Positions 7,724 to 13,369 of a DNA stretch of 13,554 nt are shown in pieces. Within the stretch, counting starts at the first letter, position 1, and each line of letters begins with the position of its first letter. The position numbers and the translations under genes were made by a program. The notes beneath the pieces were generated by a model. The model saw only the letters and a list, made by a program, of their open reading frames with translations, ran no database searches and had not been told where the DNA came from. The stretch covers positions 1-13,554 of the forward strand of contig DAOSMC010000012.1 of NCBI GenBank assembly GCA_035369485.1. Direction: 5' to 3'. This stretch comes from JAQVHD01 sp035369485 (lineage in GTDB: Bacteria; Patescibacteriota; Minisyncoccia; UBA6257; JAAZHW01).

Positions 7724-7751
7724 ATTATATTATAGAAATCTCAAAATGCAA
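7724..7751 (-). promoter_or_regulatory. Predicted promoter for the ruvA operon
   Basis: On the minus strand TTGCAT (7751-7746) and TATAAT (7729-7724) are 16 nt apart. A second overlapping TATAAT lies at 7734-7729. The -35 box is a poor match, the -10 is perfect. The predicted start is near 7717, next to the ruvA ATG at 7715, which would make a leaderless or almost leaderless transcript. Confidence 0.5.
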
Positions 7752-7770
7752 TAAAAAATAAAAGCGGGGT

Positions 7771-7816
7771 GGTGTGGTGGCAGCGATTTTCTAAAGAAAA
7801 TCGCTGCCACCACACC
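7771..7816. repeat. 46-bp near-perfect palindrome (22-bp arms) between divergent genes
   Basis: The arms 7771-7792 and 7795-7816 are exact reverse complements with only two bases (AA) between them. The core pairs GGTGTGGTGGCAGCG with its complement, far richer in GC than the surrounding sequence. Five T residues follow on the plus strand. It lies between the ruvA promoter (-) and the rpsT promoter (+), upstream of both, so it is not in either expected transcript and does not sit where a terminator is needed. It could be a dispersed palindromic repeat or MITE-like element, a protein-binding site or a recombination signal. The G-rich strand (7766-7780) also has four G-runs. Confidence 0.9.
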
Positions 7817-7869
7817 TTTTTATATTCATTTTATCTAAACTAATATCACCTATTTTTATTATTTATTGT

Positions 7870-7897
7870 TTGACTTTTTCTTTTGTTTTTGTAAAAT
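7870..7897 (+). promoter_or_regulatory. Promoter for rpsT
   Basis: TTGACT (7870-7875) and TAAAAT (7892-7897) are separated by a 16-nt T-rich spacer. The predicted start near 7904 gives a leader of about 22 nt before the S20 ATG at 7926. Confidence 0.7.
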
Positions 7898-7925
7898 AAA
7901 AACATATCAAATAACGCTTAAAATT

Positions 7926-8201
7926 ATGCCTATAACTCAATCTGCCAAAAAAGCCTTAAGAAAATCCAAAAAACATTACGAAACTAATAAAAAAGCGGAG
8001 GGTGTTTTGAAATCAGAAATCAAAAAATTTCAAAAATTGTTAGCTGGACAAAAAATTAAAGAAGCTGAGCAGCAACTTTCCATCGTATACAAAAAGCTAG
8101 ATAAAGCCGCCAAATCTCATCTTATCAAAAAGAATAAGGCTGCGCGATTAAAATCACGACTGGGTAAAAAATTAAATGTGCTCTTGTCAAAAAACGCCTA
8201 A
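7926..8201 (+). CDS. rpsT: 30S ribosomal protein S20
   Basis: A 91-aa, strongly basic, all-helical protein of the S20 family, which binds 16S rRNA in the body of the small subunit. The N-terminus M-P-I-T-Q-S-A-K-K-A-L-R-K-S-K-K matches the family signature, followed by the long first helix and the C-terminal 'HLIKKNKAARLKSRLGKKL' rRNA-binding segment. The frame is open back to 7866, but that would run through the promoter, and family length supports the ATG at 7926. There is no Shine-Dalgarno. The stop codon is built into the loop of an intrinsic terminator, so the gene ends with almost no 3' UTR. Confidence 0.96.
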   Translation: MPITQSAKKALRKSKKHYETNKKAEGVLKSEIKKFQKLLAGQKIKEAEQQLSIVYKKLDKAAKSHLIKKNKAARLKSRLGKKLNVLLSKNA

Positions 8202-8212
8202 AGGGCGTTTTT
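8189..8212 (+). terminator. Intrinsic terminator overlapping the rpsT stop codon
   Basis: CGCC (8195-8198) and GGCG (8204-8207) form the GC core with a TAAAG loop, extended by pairing of the A-run (8190-8194) with the T-run (8208-8212). The TAA stop (8199-8201) is in the loop. The GC core is short, so partial readthrough into the RNHCP gene 9 nt downstream is possible. Confidence 0.75.
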
Positions 8213-8221
8213 AAATCGTTT

Positions 8222-8533
8222 ATGGTTTTGCCAACAAAAAAATTTCAAAAAAAGAAAGAAAGTTTTATCTGCCGCCACTGCGGTGCAATTGTAGAAGGCA
8301 ACGGCTATACTGACCATTGCCCTCATTGCCTTTGGTCACAACATAGAGACATTAATCCCGGAGACAGAAAAGAAAAGTGTCATGGATTAATGAAGCCTGT
8401 GGGCGTTGAAATAAAAAAAGGATATTATCTTATCTATTATCAATGCCAGAAATGCGGCTATCAATTTAAAGTTAAAGCTGCTAAAAATGACAATTTTGAA
8501 GAAATATTAAAGTTGAGCGCTTTCCCATTTTAA
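8222..8533 (+). CDS. RNHCP-domain zinc-ribbon protein
   Basis: A 103-aa protein of the RNHCP family, named for a conserved motif that here reads TDHCPHCLWSQHRD (30-43), followed by INPGDRKEKCHGLMKP. Cysteines C17/C20, C33/C36, C53 and C75/C78, plus nearby histidines, could bind two zinc ions in ribbon-like knuckles. The family has no established function; the fold suggests nucleic-acid or protein binding. The basic N-terminus is compatible with RNA binding. It follows rpsT after 20 nt with only a terminator between and no separate promoter seen, so expression may depend on terminator readthrough. No Shine-Dalgarno is present. The 3' end lies in an inverted repeat. Confidence 0.88.
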   Translation: MVLPTKKFQKKKESFICRHCGAIVEGNGYTDHCPHCLWSQHRDINPGDRKEKCHGLMKPVGVEIKKGYYLIYYQCQKCGYQFKVKAAKNDNFEEILKLSAFPF

Positions 8534-8546
8534 ATAAAATGGGAAA
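8521..8546. repeat. Inverted repeat over the end of the RNHCP gene
   Basis: TTTCCCATTTT (8521-8531) and AAAATGGGAAA (8536-8546) form an 11-bp stem with an AAAT loop, overlapping the TAA stop. No T-tract follows on either strand, so it is not a standard intrinsic terminator. It lies between the plus-strand RNHCP gene and the minus-strand tRNA pair and may protect or end transcripts from both sides. Confidence 0.6.
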
Positions 8547-8582
8547 TAAAATTGTTCCGGCTTCAGAAAAATATACTGAATG

Positions 8583-8654
8583 TGCCGATGGGTGGAATCG
8601 AACCACCGTCTGAGGGTTATGAATCCTCCGCTCTAACCATTGAGCTACATCGGC
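8583..8654 (-). tRNA. tRNA with CAT anticodon (elongator Met, or Ile2)
   Basis: A complete 72-nt cloverleaf on the minus strand: acceptor GCCGATG/CATCGGC with discriminator A, D-arm GCTC/GAGC with GG in the loop, anticodon loop TTCATAA, T-arm GGTGG/CCACC with loop TTCGATT. There is an A31-C39 mismatch at the bottom of the anticodon stem. CCA is not encoded. The CAT anticodon could read AUG, or AUA if C34 is modified to lysidine; sequence alone does not decide. It lies 26 nt downstream of the initiator-like tRNA and is probably cotranscribed with it. The pair TTGTTCCG (8552-8559) and CGGAACAA (8663-8670) encloses this tRNA and could form a precursor stem. Confidence 0.93.
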
Positions 8655-8680
8655 AAAAAAATCGGAACAAGGAGAAAGTG

Positions 8681-8751
8681 TTGCGGGACCAGGATTTGCA
8701 CCTGGGTCTCGAGGTTATGGGCCTCGCGAGATACTACTTCTCCATCCCGCT
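8681..8751 (-). tRNA. Initiator-type tRNA-fMet (CAT) with atypical residues
   Basis: A 71-nt cloverleaf on the minus strand. The acceptor has six pairs (GCGGGA/TCCCGC) and an unpaired A1-A72, matching the position of the mismatch that marks bacterial initiators. The overall sequence (GCGGGATGGAG..., CCCATAACC) resembles bacterial tRNA-fMet. The anticodon stem is CGAGG/CCTCG, so two of the usual three G-C pairs remain and the third is A-T. Odd features: position 33 is C rather than T, the D-loop has no GG pair, and the T-loop reads TGCAAAT, with G at position 55. All stems are otherwise perfect, so decay seems unlikely. CCA is not encoded. A promoter ends 8 nt upstream. Confidence 0.85.
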
Positions 8752-8758
8752 GTTCTCT

Positions 8759-8786
8759 ATTTTATAAGTTTTTCAATTTTTTTCAA
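8759..8786 (-). promoter_or_regulatory. Promoter for the tRNA-fMet/tRNA-Met pair
   Basis: On the minus strand TTGAAA (8786-8781) and TAAAAT (8764-8759) are separated by 16 nt. The predicted start is near 8752, essentially at the first base of the tRNA, so little or no 5' trimming would be needed. Confidence 0.65.
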
Positions 8787-8794
8787 GAGAAAGC

Positions 8795-9211
8795 TTAATT
8801 TTCAAGAATATCTTTTTTATTCTTTTTTGCATAATATAGACTGCGCGAACGCCGTGTTAAAGCTAGAATTGTTAAAACGCTAATATAACAATAGATGATG
8901 ATTTCGGGCAGATGATAATCTATTTGAATGACGTTTGGCACAACAAGCAAAATAACAAGAAGTATTGTCCAACTGACAATAAACACTTCACCAGGATGAT
9001 GAGCGTTATAATGGGAAAACCATCTTTCAAATTCTTTTGTACCAGCATAAATAGACAATATAGCAATATAAATCACTGCCACTAAATCTAATAGGTCTGA
9101 GTAATGATTGACGGAAATAAAATCTAAAATAATAACCACATATAAAAAAATATTCCAAAAATAAACCAGATAACGCCATACCGAAGAAGTGATTTGAATT
9201 TGTAATTGCAT
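8795..9211 (-). CDS. Small four-helix membrane protein, unknown function
   Basis: A 138-aa integral membrane protein with four hydrophobic segments at about residues 11-33, 40-56, 75-92 and 102-118. A polar loop K-E-F-E-R-W-F-S-H-Y-N-A-H-H-P-G-E (59-75) contains several His residues and lies between segments 2 and 3. The C-terminal tail is strongly basic (T-R-R-S-R-S-L-Y-Y-A-K-K-N-K-K), which by the positive-inside rule is cytoplasmic and, with an even number of helices, puts both ends inside. I do not recognise a named family; no enzymatic motif is visible. It has its own promoter with the predicted start about 4 nt from the ATG. It lies upstream of the tRNA pair on the same strand, but those have their own promoter. 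Confidence 0.78.
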   Translation of the reverse strand: MQLQIQITSSVWRYLVYFWNIFLYVVIILDFISVNHYSDLLDLVAVIYIAILSIYAGTKEFERWFSHYNAHHPGEVFIVSWTILLVILLVVPNVIQIDYHLPEIIIYCYISVLTILALTRRSRSLYYAKKNKKDILEN

Positions 9212-9221
9212 ATTATTAGTT

Positions 9222-9249
9222 ATTATAACAAATGCTCGTTAAATTTCAA
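9222..9249 (-). promoter_or_regulatory. Promoter for the small membrane-protein gene
   Basis: On the minus strand TTGAAA (9249-9244) and TATAAT (9227-9222) are separated by 16 nt. The start is expected near 9215, only about 4 nt before the ATG at 9211, so the mRNA would be effectively leaderless. Confidence 0.65.
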
Positions 9250-9254
9250 AAGAT

Positions 9255-9279
9255 TTCAATCAAAAGGCTTCAATCAAAA
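9255..9279. repeat. Two direct copies of TTCAATCAAAA
   Basis: The 11-bp sequence TTCAATCAAAA occurs at 9255-9265 and 9269-9279, 14 bp apart, just upstream of the membrane-protein promoter on the minus strand. The sequence is AT-rich, so chance is possible; it could be an operator pair. Confidence 0.4.
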
Positions 9280-9320
9280 TTTAAAACTTTAAAAAATAAA
9301 AAACGCGACCATTCATTTTA

Positions 9321-9349
9321 TTGCATTTTTTGATAAAATCAGATAAAAT
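9321..9349 (+). promoter_or_regulatory. Promoter for tRNA-Asp and pheST
   Basis: TTGCAT (9321-9326) and TAAAAT (9344-9349) are 17 nt apart, giving a start near 9356 and a short 5' leader before the tRNA at 9366. The -35 box is a partial match. No other promoter is evident before pheS. Confidence 0.5.
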
Positions 9350-9365
9350 GTTCTTATCCAAAAAC

Positions 9366-9441
9366 GGGCCGGTAGCTCAGCTTGGTTTAGAGCGTCTGCC
9401 TGTCACGCAGAAGGTCGCGGGTTCAAGTCCCGTCCGGCCCG
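9366..9441 (+). tRNA. tRNA-Asp (GTC)
   Basis: A complete 76-nt cloverleaf: acceptor GGGCCGG/CCGGCCC with discriminator G73 (the identity base for AspRS), D-arm GCTC/GAGC, anticodon arm TCTGC-CTGTCAC-GCAGA, T-arm GCGGG/CCCGT with loop TTCAAGT. CCA is not encoded. It ends 18 nt before the pheS ATG, so it is probably the first element of a tRNA-Asp/pheS/pheT transcript. Confidence 0.97.
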
Positions 9442-9459
9442 CCCTAAATTTTAAATACT

Positions 9460-10482
9460 ATGACCATTGAAGAAATTAATCAAAAAGTTTTTGAAGAAAT
9501 TGGCAAGTGTAAAGATCTGAAAACGCTAGAAAAAATACGAATTAAATACCTTGGCCGAAAGGGAGAATTAACTAATATCTTAAAATCTCTAAAAGACTTA
9601 CCCATTGAACAGAGAAAAAAAATTGGCCCCATCTCCAATAATTTAAAAAAACTCATTGAAAATGCTTTAGATGAAAAACGACTTTATCTCATCAGTAATC
9701 ACGAATTAGAGCCTCTTGATCTAAGCCTGCCGGGCAAAAAAATTCCACATGGTCACCTTCACCCCTTTACAACATTAGAAAATAAAATAGAAGAAATTTT
9801 TAGCGCTTTAGGTTTTGAAATAGTAGAAAGTAATGAAATCGAGACAGAATACTATAATTTTGATGCTTTGAATATTCCAGCCAACCACCCGGCTCGCGAT
9901 ATGTGGGATACCTTTTGGATTAAAAATGACTTCCAAAGTAAAAATAAAGAAAGATTTTTATTAAGAACGCATACTTCACCTATCCAAGTGCACTATATGG
10001 AAACGCATCAGCCACCTTTTCGTATTGTTTCACCAGGAAAAGTTTATCGTTATGAAGCTCTTGATGCTTCTCATGATATTCAATTTCACCAATTAGAATG
10101 TTTAATGGTTGACGAAAATATTACTTTTGCTAATTTCAAATTTATCGTCCTATCATTTTTCCAACAGCTTTTCTCCAAAAAAATTAATGTTCAATTCACG
10201 CCGAGTTATTTTCCCTTTGTTGAACCGGGCGTCCAAATCAATATTTCTTGCCCACGGTGTAATCAAAAAGGCTGCTCTTTATGTAAAAATACCGGCTGGC
10301 TCGAAATTGCCGGCGCGGGAATGGTACATCCTAACGTATTTAAGGCTGTGGGTTATAATCCTAAAATGTGGAGAGGATTTGCTTTTGGAATAGGACTCGA
10401 ACGTATCGCGATGATAAAGTATAATATTCCCGATATTCGCCTTTTTAATTCGGCCGATCTAAGATTTATTAAACAATTTTAG
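9460..10482 (+). CDS. pheS: Phenylalanyl-tRNA synthetase alpha subunit
   Basis: A 340-aa class II synthetase alpha chain, forming the (alpha-beta)2 enzyme that charges tRNA-Phe. The N-terminal coiled coil (1-80, with YLGRKGELTNILK) contacts tRNA. The catalytic domain has FDALNIPANHPARDMWDTFW (134-153), LLRTHTSPIQV (168-177), motif 2 around RIVSPGKVYRYEALDASH (188-205), FHQLECLMVD (209-218) where Cys214 replaces the usual Gly, and motif 3 FAFGIGLERIAMIKY (307-321). An insert CPRCNQKGCSLC (264-275) supplies four Cys in a CxxC pair arrangement likely to bind zinc; comparable inserts occur in other bacterial PheS. There is no Shine-Dalgarno. It is separated from pheT by 5 nt. Confidence 0.97.
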   Translation: MTIEEINQKVFEEIGKCKDLKTLEKIRIKYLGRKGELTNILKSLKDLPIEQRKKIGPISNNLKKLIENALDEKRLYLISNHELEPLDLSLPGKKIPHGHLHPFTTLENKIEEIFSALGFEIVESNEIETEYYNFDALNIPANHPARDMWDTFWIKNDFQSKNKERFLLRTHTSPIQVHYMETHQPPFRIVSPGKVYRYEALDASHDIQFHQLECLMVDENITFANFKFIVLSFFQQLFSKKINVQFTPSYFPFVEPGVQINISCPRCNQKGCSLCKNTGWLEIAGAGMVHPNVFKAVGYNPKMWRGFAFGIGLERIAMIKYNIPDIRLFNSADLRFIKQF

Positions 10483-10487
10483 GTGGT

Positions 10488-12524
10488 ATGAAATTTTCAT
10501 ATAATTGGCTTAAGGAATATTTACCAAAATTACCAGCCGTTCAGAAACTAGCGGAAAATTTAACATTAAAAAGTTTTGAAGTTGAAAAGATAGAAAAAAA
10601 TAATAGCGATATAGTAATGGACATCAATTTGCCACCCAATCGTTTTTCAGATAGTAGTGGTCATTTGGGATTGGCCAAAGAAATATCAGCGATCCTTGAT
10701 ACTCCTCTTAAAACGCCGGTATTTCATTTGAAAGAGGACAGAAGGCTTAAGGCAAGTAATTTTCTTCAAATTAAAGTTCAAAATAAAAATGACTGCTTGC
10801 GTTATAGTAGCCGCGTTATTTTTGACGTGAAAGTTAAAGAATCGCCCGATTGGTTGAAAAAAAGATTAGAAAGTTGCGGCCTTCAATCTATTAATAATAT
10901 TGTTGATGCTACTAATTATGTGATGCTTCTAACGGGTCAACCTCTTCATGCATTTGATTACGATAAATTGATGGGAGAAAAAATTAAAACCCTCATAGTT
11001 AGAAGAGGTCTAAGTAAAGAGAAAATAGCAACGCTCGATGATAAAGAAGTAGAGCTAAATGATAATATTTTGGTTATTGCTGATCTTAAAAATCCTCTTG
11101 CCATTGCTGGAATTAAAGGAGGAAAAATAGCAGAAATCGATAACAACACAAAACGCATTGTTTTAGAAAGCGCTAATTTTGACCATGCGCTGATTCGCCG
11201 AGTCTCACAAATAACAAAGATTGTAACCGACGCTTCTTTGAGATTCGAACGCATTCTTTCACCTTCATTAACTATTGACGCCTTAAATTATGTAGCTGCT
11301 TTAATTCAAAAATTAGCTAATGGCAAAATCTTAAATGGAATTATTGATGTTTTCCCAACTAAAATTTCCAAGAAAGTCCTCGGTTTTAACTTTGAACAAT
11401 TTTATAATTTTGCTGGATTTACTATTGATAAAAAGTTTATCGAAAAAACTTTTAAACGATTAGATTTCAAAATTGTAAAAAAAACAAACAACAATCTGTT
11501 TTTGGAAATTCCTCCTCAACGAATTGATATTGAAAGGTTTGAAGATTTAACCGAAGAAATTCTTCGCCTTTATGATTATAATAAAGCGCCGGCTATTGCA
11601 CCTCGCTCTCTTATCCTTCCCGCTCCCATTAATGAAAAAGCTCTTTTCCGCAATAAAGTAAAAAGTGTTCTGATTGGTTTAGGGATAGATGAAATCTATG
11701 CTTATTCTTTTGTTTCAAAAAAAGATTTAGATAATTTCGAAATACCAGAAAAAAATGTGATTGCATTAGAAAACCCGATTAGCAATGACTTTGCCTATCT
11801 TCAGCCAACGCTTTTAATTAATTTAATAAAAGCGGGCGGATCTAATTTGCGTTTTTATGATAGTGTGAGAATTTTTGAAATTAGTAAAACATTCCAAAAA
11901 GCACCATTTCGACCCTATGAAGAATGGCGTTTAGCCATTGTATTATCAAGTAAAGACGAACAGAGTGATCCTCTATTTTTCGAATTAAAAGGCGTGATCG
12001 AACAATTAACCGAAGGGTTAAATTGTACTGACATCACTTTTGTAGATGCTAACACTAATTGGTTGGCCAAAAATCGAGCAGCTAAGATTATAAAAGACGG
12101 AGAAGAAATTGGTTACATTGGCCAAATCAATCCTCGCCTCTCTTATTTATATAACGACGATATCCCTATGGTGGTAGCAGAATTAGATATAGAAAAATTA
12201 TATCAATTATCCAAAGAAGAATACGAATTTACACCATTGCCTAAATATCCTGCTGTTATTCGTGATATTTCTATTTTAGTTAATCGTGATATTCGAATGT
12301 CTGATATTTTAAATATTATTTATCAAAGTGACCCAAAAATTATTTTTGATGTTGATCTTTTTGATATTTATGAAGGGAAAAATTTACCAGAAAATAAAAA
12401 AAGCCTAAGTTTTCATTTAATCTTTCAAGCAGAAGATCATACTCTAACTAATGATGAGGTGGGGAAAGCAATAGAAAAAATCATCATCAACTTAAAAAAT
12501 AAATTCAATGCTGAAATCAGATAA
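10488..12524 (+). CDS. pheT: Phenylalanyl-tRNA synthetase beta subunit, short form
   Basis: A 678-aa PheT, clearly shorter than the roughly 800-aa typical form. After the B1 start (M-K-F-S-Y-N-W-L-K-E-Y-L, to about residue 40) it jumps directly to 'DINLPPNRFSDSSGHLGLAKEI' (45-66). The EMAPII-like B2 tRNA-binding domain of about 110 residues is therefore absent. The B3/B4 editing region (about 80-260) contains the GQPLHAFD motif (150-157). B5 (about 295-385) and the inactive synthetase-like core follow. The C-terminal ferredoxin-fold anticodon-binding domain spans about 586-678 (starts P-L-P-K-Y-P-A-V-I-R-D-I-S). Losing B2 is common in CPR PheT as far as I recall. AGGTGG lies 1 nt before the ATG, too close to act as a normal ribosome binding site. 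Confidence 0.95.
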   Translation: MKFSYNWLKEYLPKLPAVQKLAENLTLKSFEVEKIEKNNSDIVMDINLPPNRFSDSSGHLGLAKEISAILDTPLKTPVFHLKEDRRLKASNFLQIKVQNKNDCLRYSSRVIFDVKVKESPDWLKKRLESCGLQSINNIVDATNYVMLLTGQPLHAFDYDKLMGEKIKTLIVRRGLSKEKIATLDDKEVELNDNILVIADLKNPLAIAGIKGGKIAEIDNNTKRIVLESANFDHALIRRVSQITKIVTDASLRFERILSPSLTIDALNYVAALIQKLANGKILNGIIDVFPTKISKKVLGFNFEQFYNFAGFTIDKKFIEKTFKRLDFKIVKKTNNNLFLEIPPQRIDIERFEDLTEEILRLYDYNKAPAIAPRSLILPAPINEKALFRNKVKSVLIGLGIDEIYAYSFVSKKDLDNFEIPEKNVIALENPISNDFAYLQPTLLINLIKAGGSNLRFYDSVRIFEISKTFQKAPFRPYEEWRLAIVLSSKDEQSDPLFFELKGVIEQLTEGLNCTDITFVDANTNWLAKNRAAKIIKDGEEIGYIGQINPRLSYLYNDDIPMVVAELDIEKLYQLSKEEYEFTPLPKYPAVIRDISILVNRDIRMSDILNIIYQSDPKIIFDVDLFDIYEGKNLPENKKSLSFHLIFQAEDHTLTNDEVGKAIEKIIINLKNKFNAEIR

Positions 12525-12570
12525 GTAGAGGGTGGCTTGAAAAGCAAATTTTCTCTAACCGATGTCAAAA

Positions 12571-12643
12571 GCGCGCTTAGCTCAGTTGGCAGAGCGTCTC
12601 TCTTACACAGAGAAGGTCGGGGGTTCGAATCCCTCAGCGCGCA
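12571..12643 (+). tRNA. tRNA-Val (TAC)
   Basis: A complete 73-nt cloverleaf: acceptor GCGCGCT/AGCGCGC with discriminator A, D-arm GCTC/GAGC, anticodon arm TCTCT-CTTACAC-AGAGA, T-arm GGGGG/CCCTC (one G-T wobble) with loop TTCGAAT. CCA is not encoded. It starts 46 nt after the pheT stop. No convincing promoter of its own is visible in that gap, so it may be part of the pheST transcript. Confidence 0.97.
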
Positions 12644-12661
12644 CGTTAAATTCATTGCTCG

Positions 12662-12689
12662 TTGAAAATTTTAAAAAAATACATAAAAT
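12662..12689 (+). promoter_or_regulatory. Promoter upstream of the tRNA-like/GIY-YIG array
   Basis: TTGAAA (12662-12667) and TAAAAT (12684-12689) are separated by 16 nt, giving a start near 12697, just before the first TTTAATTAAT and tRNA-like copy. It is placed as expected for a tRNA-Phe promoter, but the intact tRNA-Phe now lies about 670 bp downstream behind two inserted units. Confidence 0.6.
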
Positions 12690-12710
12690 AAATGGAGCTG
12701 TTTAATTAAT

Positions 12711-12767
12711 GCCTCGGTAGCTCAGTGGTAGAGCGTCCCGAAGCATCGGGAGCGTCGGGGGTTCAAA
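12711..12767 (+). pseudogene. Truncated tRNA-Phe-like sequence with hairpin replacing the anticodon arm (copy 1)
   Basis: Positions 12711-12735 are identical to tRNA-Phe 1-25 (acceptor 5' strand and D-arm). The anticodon arm is replaced by TCCCGA-AGCA-TCGGGA (12736-12751), a 6-bp stem and 4-nt loop with no usable 7-nt anticodon loop and no T33. 12752-12764 again match tRNA-Phe (gcgtcgggggttc). Sequence diverges in the T-loop, and the 3' T-stem and acceptor 3' strand are missing, so it cannot make a tRNA. It may form the 5' UTR structure of the nuclease gene; the T-stem GGGGG (12757-12761) lies 11 nt before the ATG and could act as a crude ribosome binding site. Confidence 0.85.
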
Positions 12768-12772
12768 TTACA

Positions 12773-13039
12773 ATGTATTTTGTTTATATTATCCAAAGCA
12801 AAAAAACAAAGAAATATTATATTGGCACATCTAACGATCCGAACTCAAGAATTAATGAACACAATAGAGGAGCAACGACTTATACAAAAAGCGGGATTCC
12901 TTGGATTTTAATAAAAATAATGCCTTGCAAAAACAAAACCGATGCTCTAAAATTAGAAAAATTTATTAAAAAACAAAAAAGTAGAAAGTTTATTGAAAAA
13001 ATAATAAACGAAGGAATGAATTTTTATCTTTTTAATTAA
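12773..13039 (+). CDS. Small GIY-YIG nuclease-domain protein (copy 1)
   Basis: An 88-aa single-domain GIY-YIG protein of the UvrC/YhbQ-like type. It opens with M-Y-F-V-Y-I-I (VYI as the first motif) followed by Y16-I-G18, catalytic-type Arg26 in D-P-N-S-R-I-N-E-H-N, and the catalytic-type Glu62 in A-L-K-L-E-K-F-I. The C-terminal K-S-R-K-F-I-E segment is typical of the short CPR versions. These residues suggest an active metal-dependent DNA endonuclease. The frame is open upstream to a GTG at 12725, which would add 16 residues translated from the tRNA-like sequence; conservation begins at M-Y-F-V-Y, so I place the start at 12773. The last codons and stop come from the TTTAATTAA boundary. No DNA-binding extension is present. 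Role unknown: homing, repair or domesticated are all possible. Confidence 0.88.
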   Translation: MYFVYIIQSKKTKKYYIGTSNDPNSRINEHNRGATTYTKSGIPWILIKIMPCKNKTDALKLEKFIKKQKSRKFIEKIINEGMNFYLFN

Positions 13040-13040
13040 T

Positions 13041-13097
13041 GCCTCGGTAGCTCAGTGGTAGAGCGTCCCGAAGCATCGGGAGCGTCGGGGGTTCAAA
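13041..13097 (+). pseudogene. Truncated tRNA-Phe-like sequence with hairpin replacing the anticodon arm (copy 2)
   Basis: Identical to the sequence at 12711-12767: 25 bp of tRNA-Phe 5' end, hairpin TCCCGA-AGCA-TCGGGA at 13066-13081, then the tRNA-Phe variable/T-arm start, broken at the T-loop. It begins 1 nt after the stop codon of the first nuclease gene. Confidence 0.85.
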
Positions 13098-13102
13098 TTA
13101 CA

Positions 13103-13369
13103 ATGTATTTTGTTTATATTATCCAAAGCAAAAAAACAAAGAAATATTATATTGGCACATCTAACGATCCGAACTCAAGAATTAATGAACACAATAGAGG
13201 AGCAACGACTTATACAAAAAGCGGGATTCCTTGGATTTTAATAAAAATAATGCCTTGCAAAAACAAAACCGATGCTCTAAAATTAGAAAAATTTATTAAA
13301 AAACAAAAAAGTAGAAAGTTTATTGAAAAAATAATAAACGAAGGAATGAATTTTTATCTTTTTAATTAA
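13103..13369 (+). CDS. Small GIY-YIG nuclease-domain protein (copy 2)
   Basis: Encodes exactly the same 88-aa GIY-YIG protein as the gene at 12773 with no nucleotide difference seen. Key residues are again VYI near the N-terminus, Y16-I-G18, Arg26 and Glu62. The upstream tRNA-like sequence is in frame and open (GTG at 13055), and the stop is formed by the boundary TTTAATTAA, 1 nt before the intact tRNA-Phe. With no promoter seen between the copies, both nuclease genes and tRNA-Phe may share the transcript from 12662. Confidence 0.87.
   Translation: MYFVYIIQSKKTKKYYIGTSNDPNSRINEHNRGATTYTKSGIPWILIKIMPCKNKTDALKLEKFIKKQKSRKFIEKIINEGMNFYLFN

Noticed and set aside
8521..8546. Intrinsic terminator for the RNHCP gene
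   Set aside because: The stem is good but there is no T-tract after it on either strand, so it is recorded only as an inverted repeat.
8552..8767. Plus-strand open frame of 71 codons over the two tRNAs
   Set aside because: It is read from the antisense of two minus-strand tRNA genes and has no coding features beyond that.
12437..12655. Minus-strand open frame across the pheT end and tRNA-Val
   Set aside because: It is antisense to tRNA-Val and to a real coding region; the protein is the familiar spurious translation of a tRNA.
12736..12751. A functional unusual anticodon arm
   Set aside because: The hairpin leaves a 4- to 6-nt loop without T33, and two of the three copies lack the 3' half of the tRNA.
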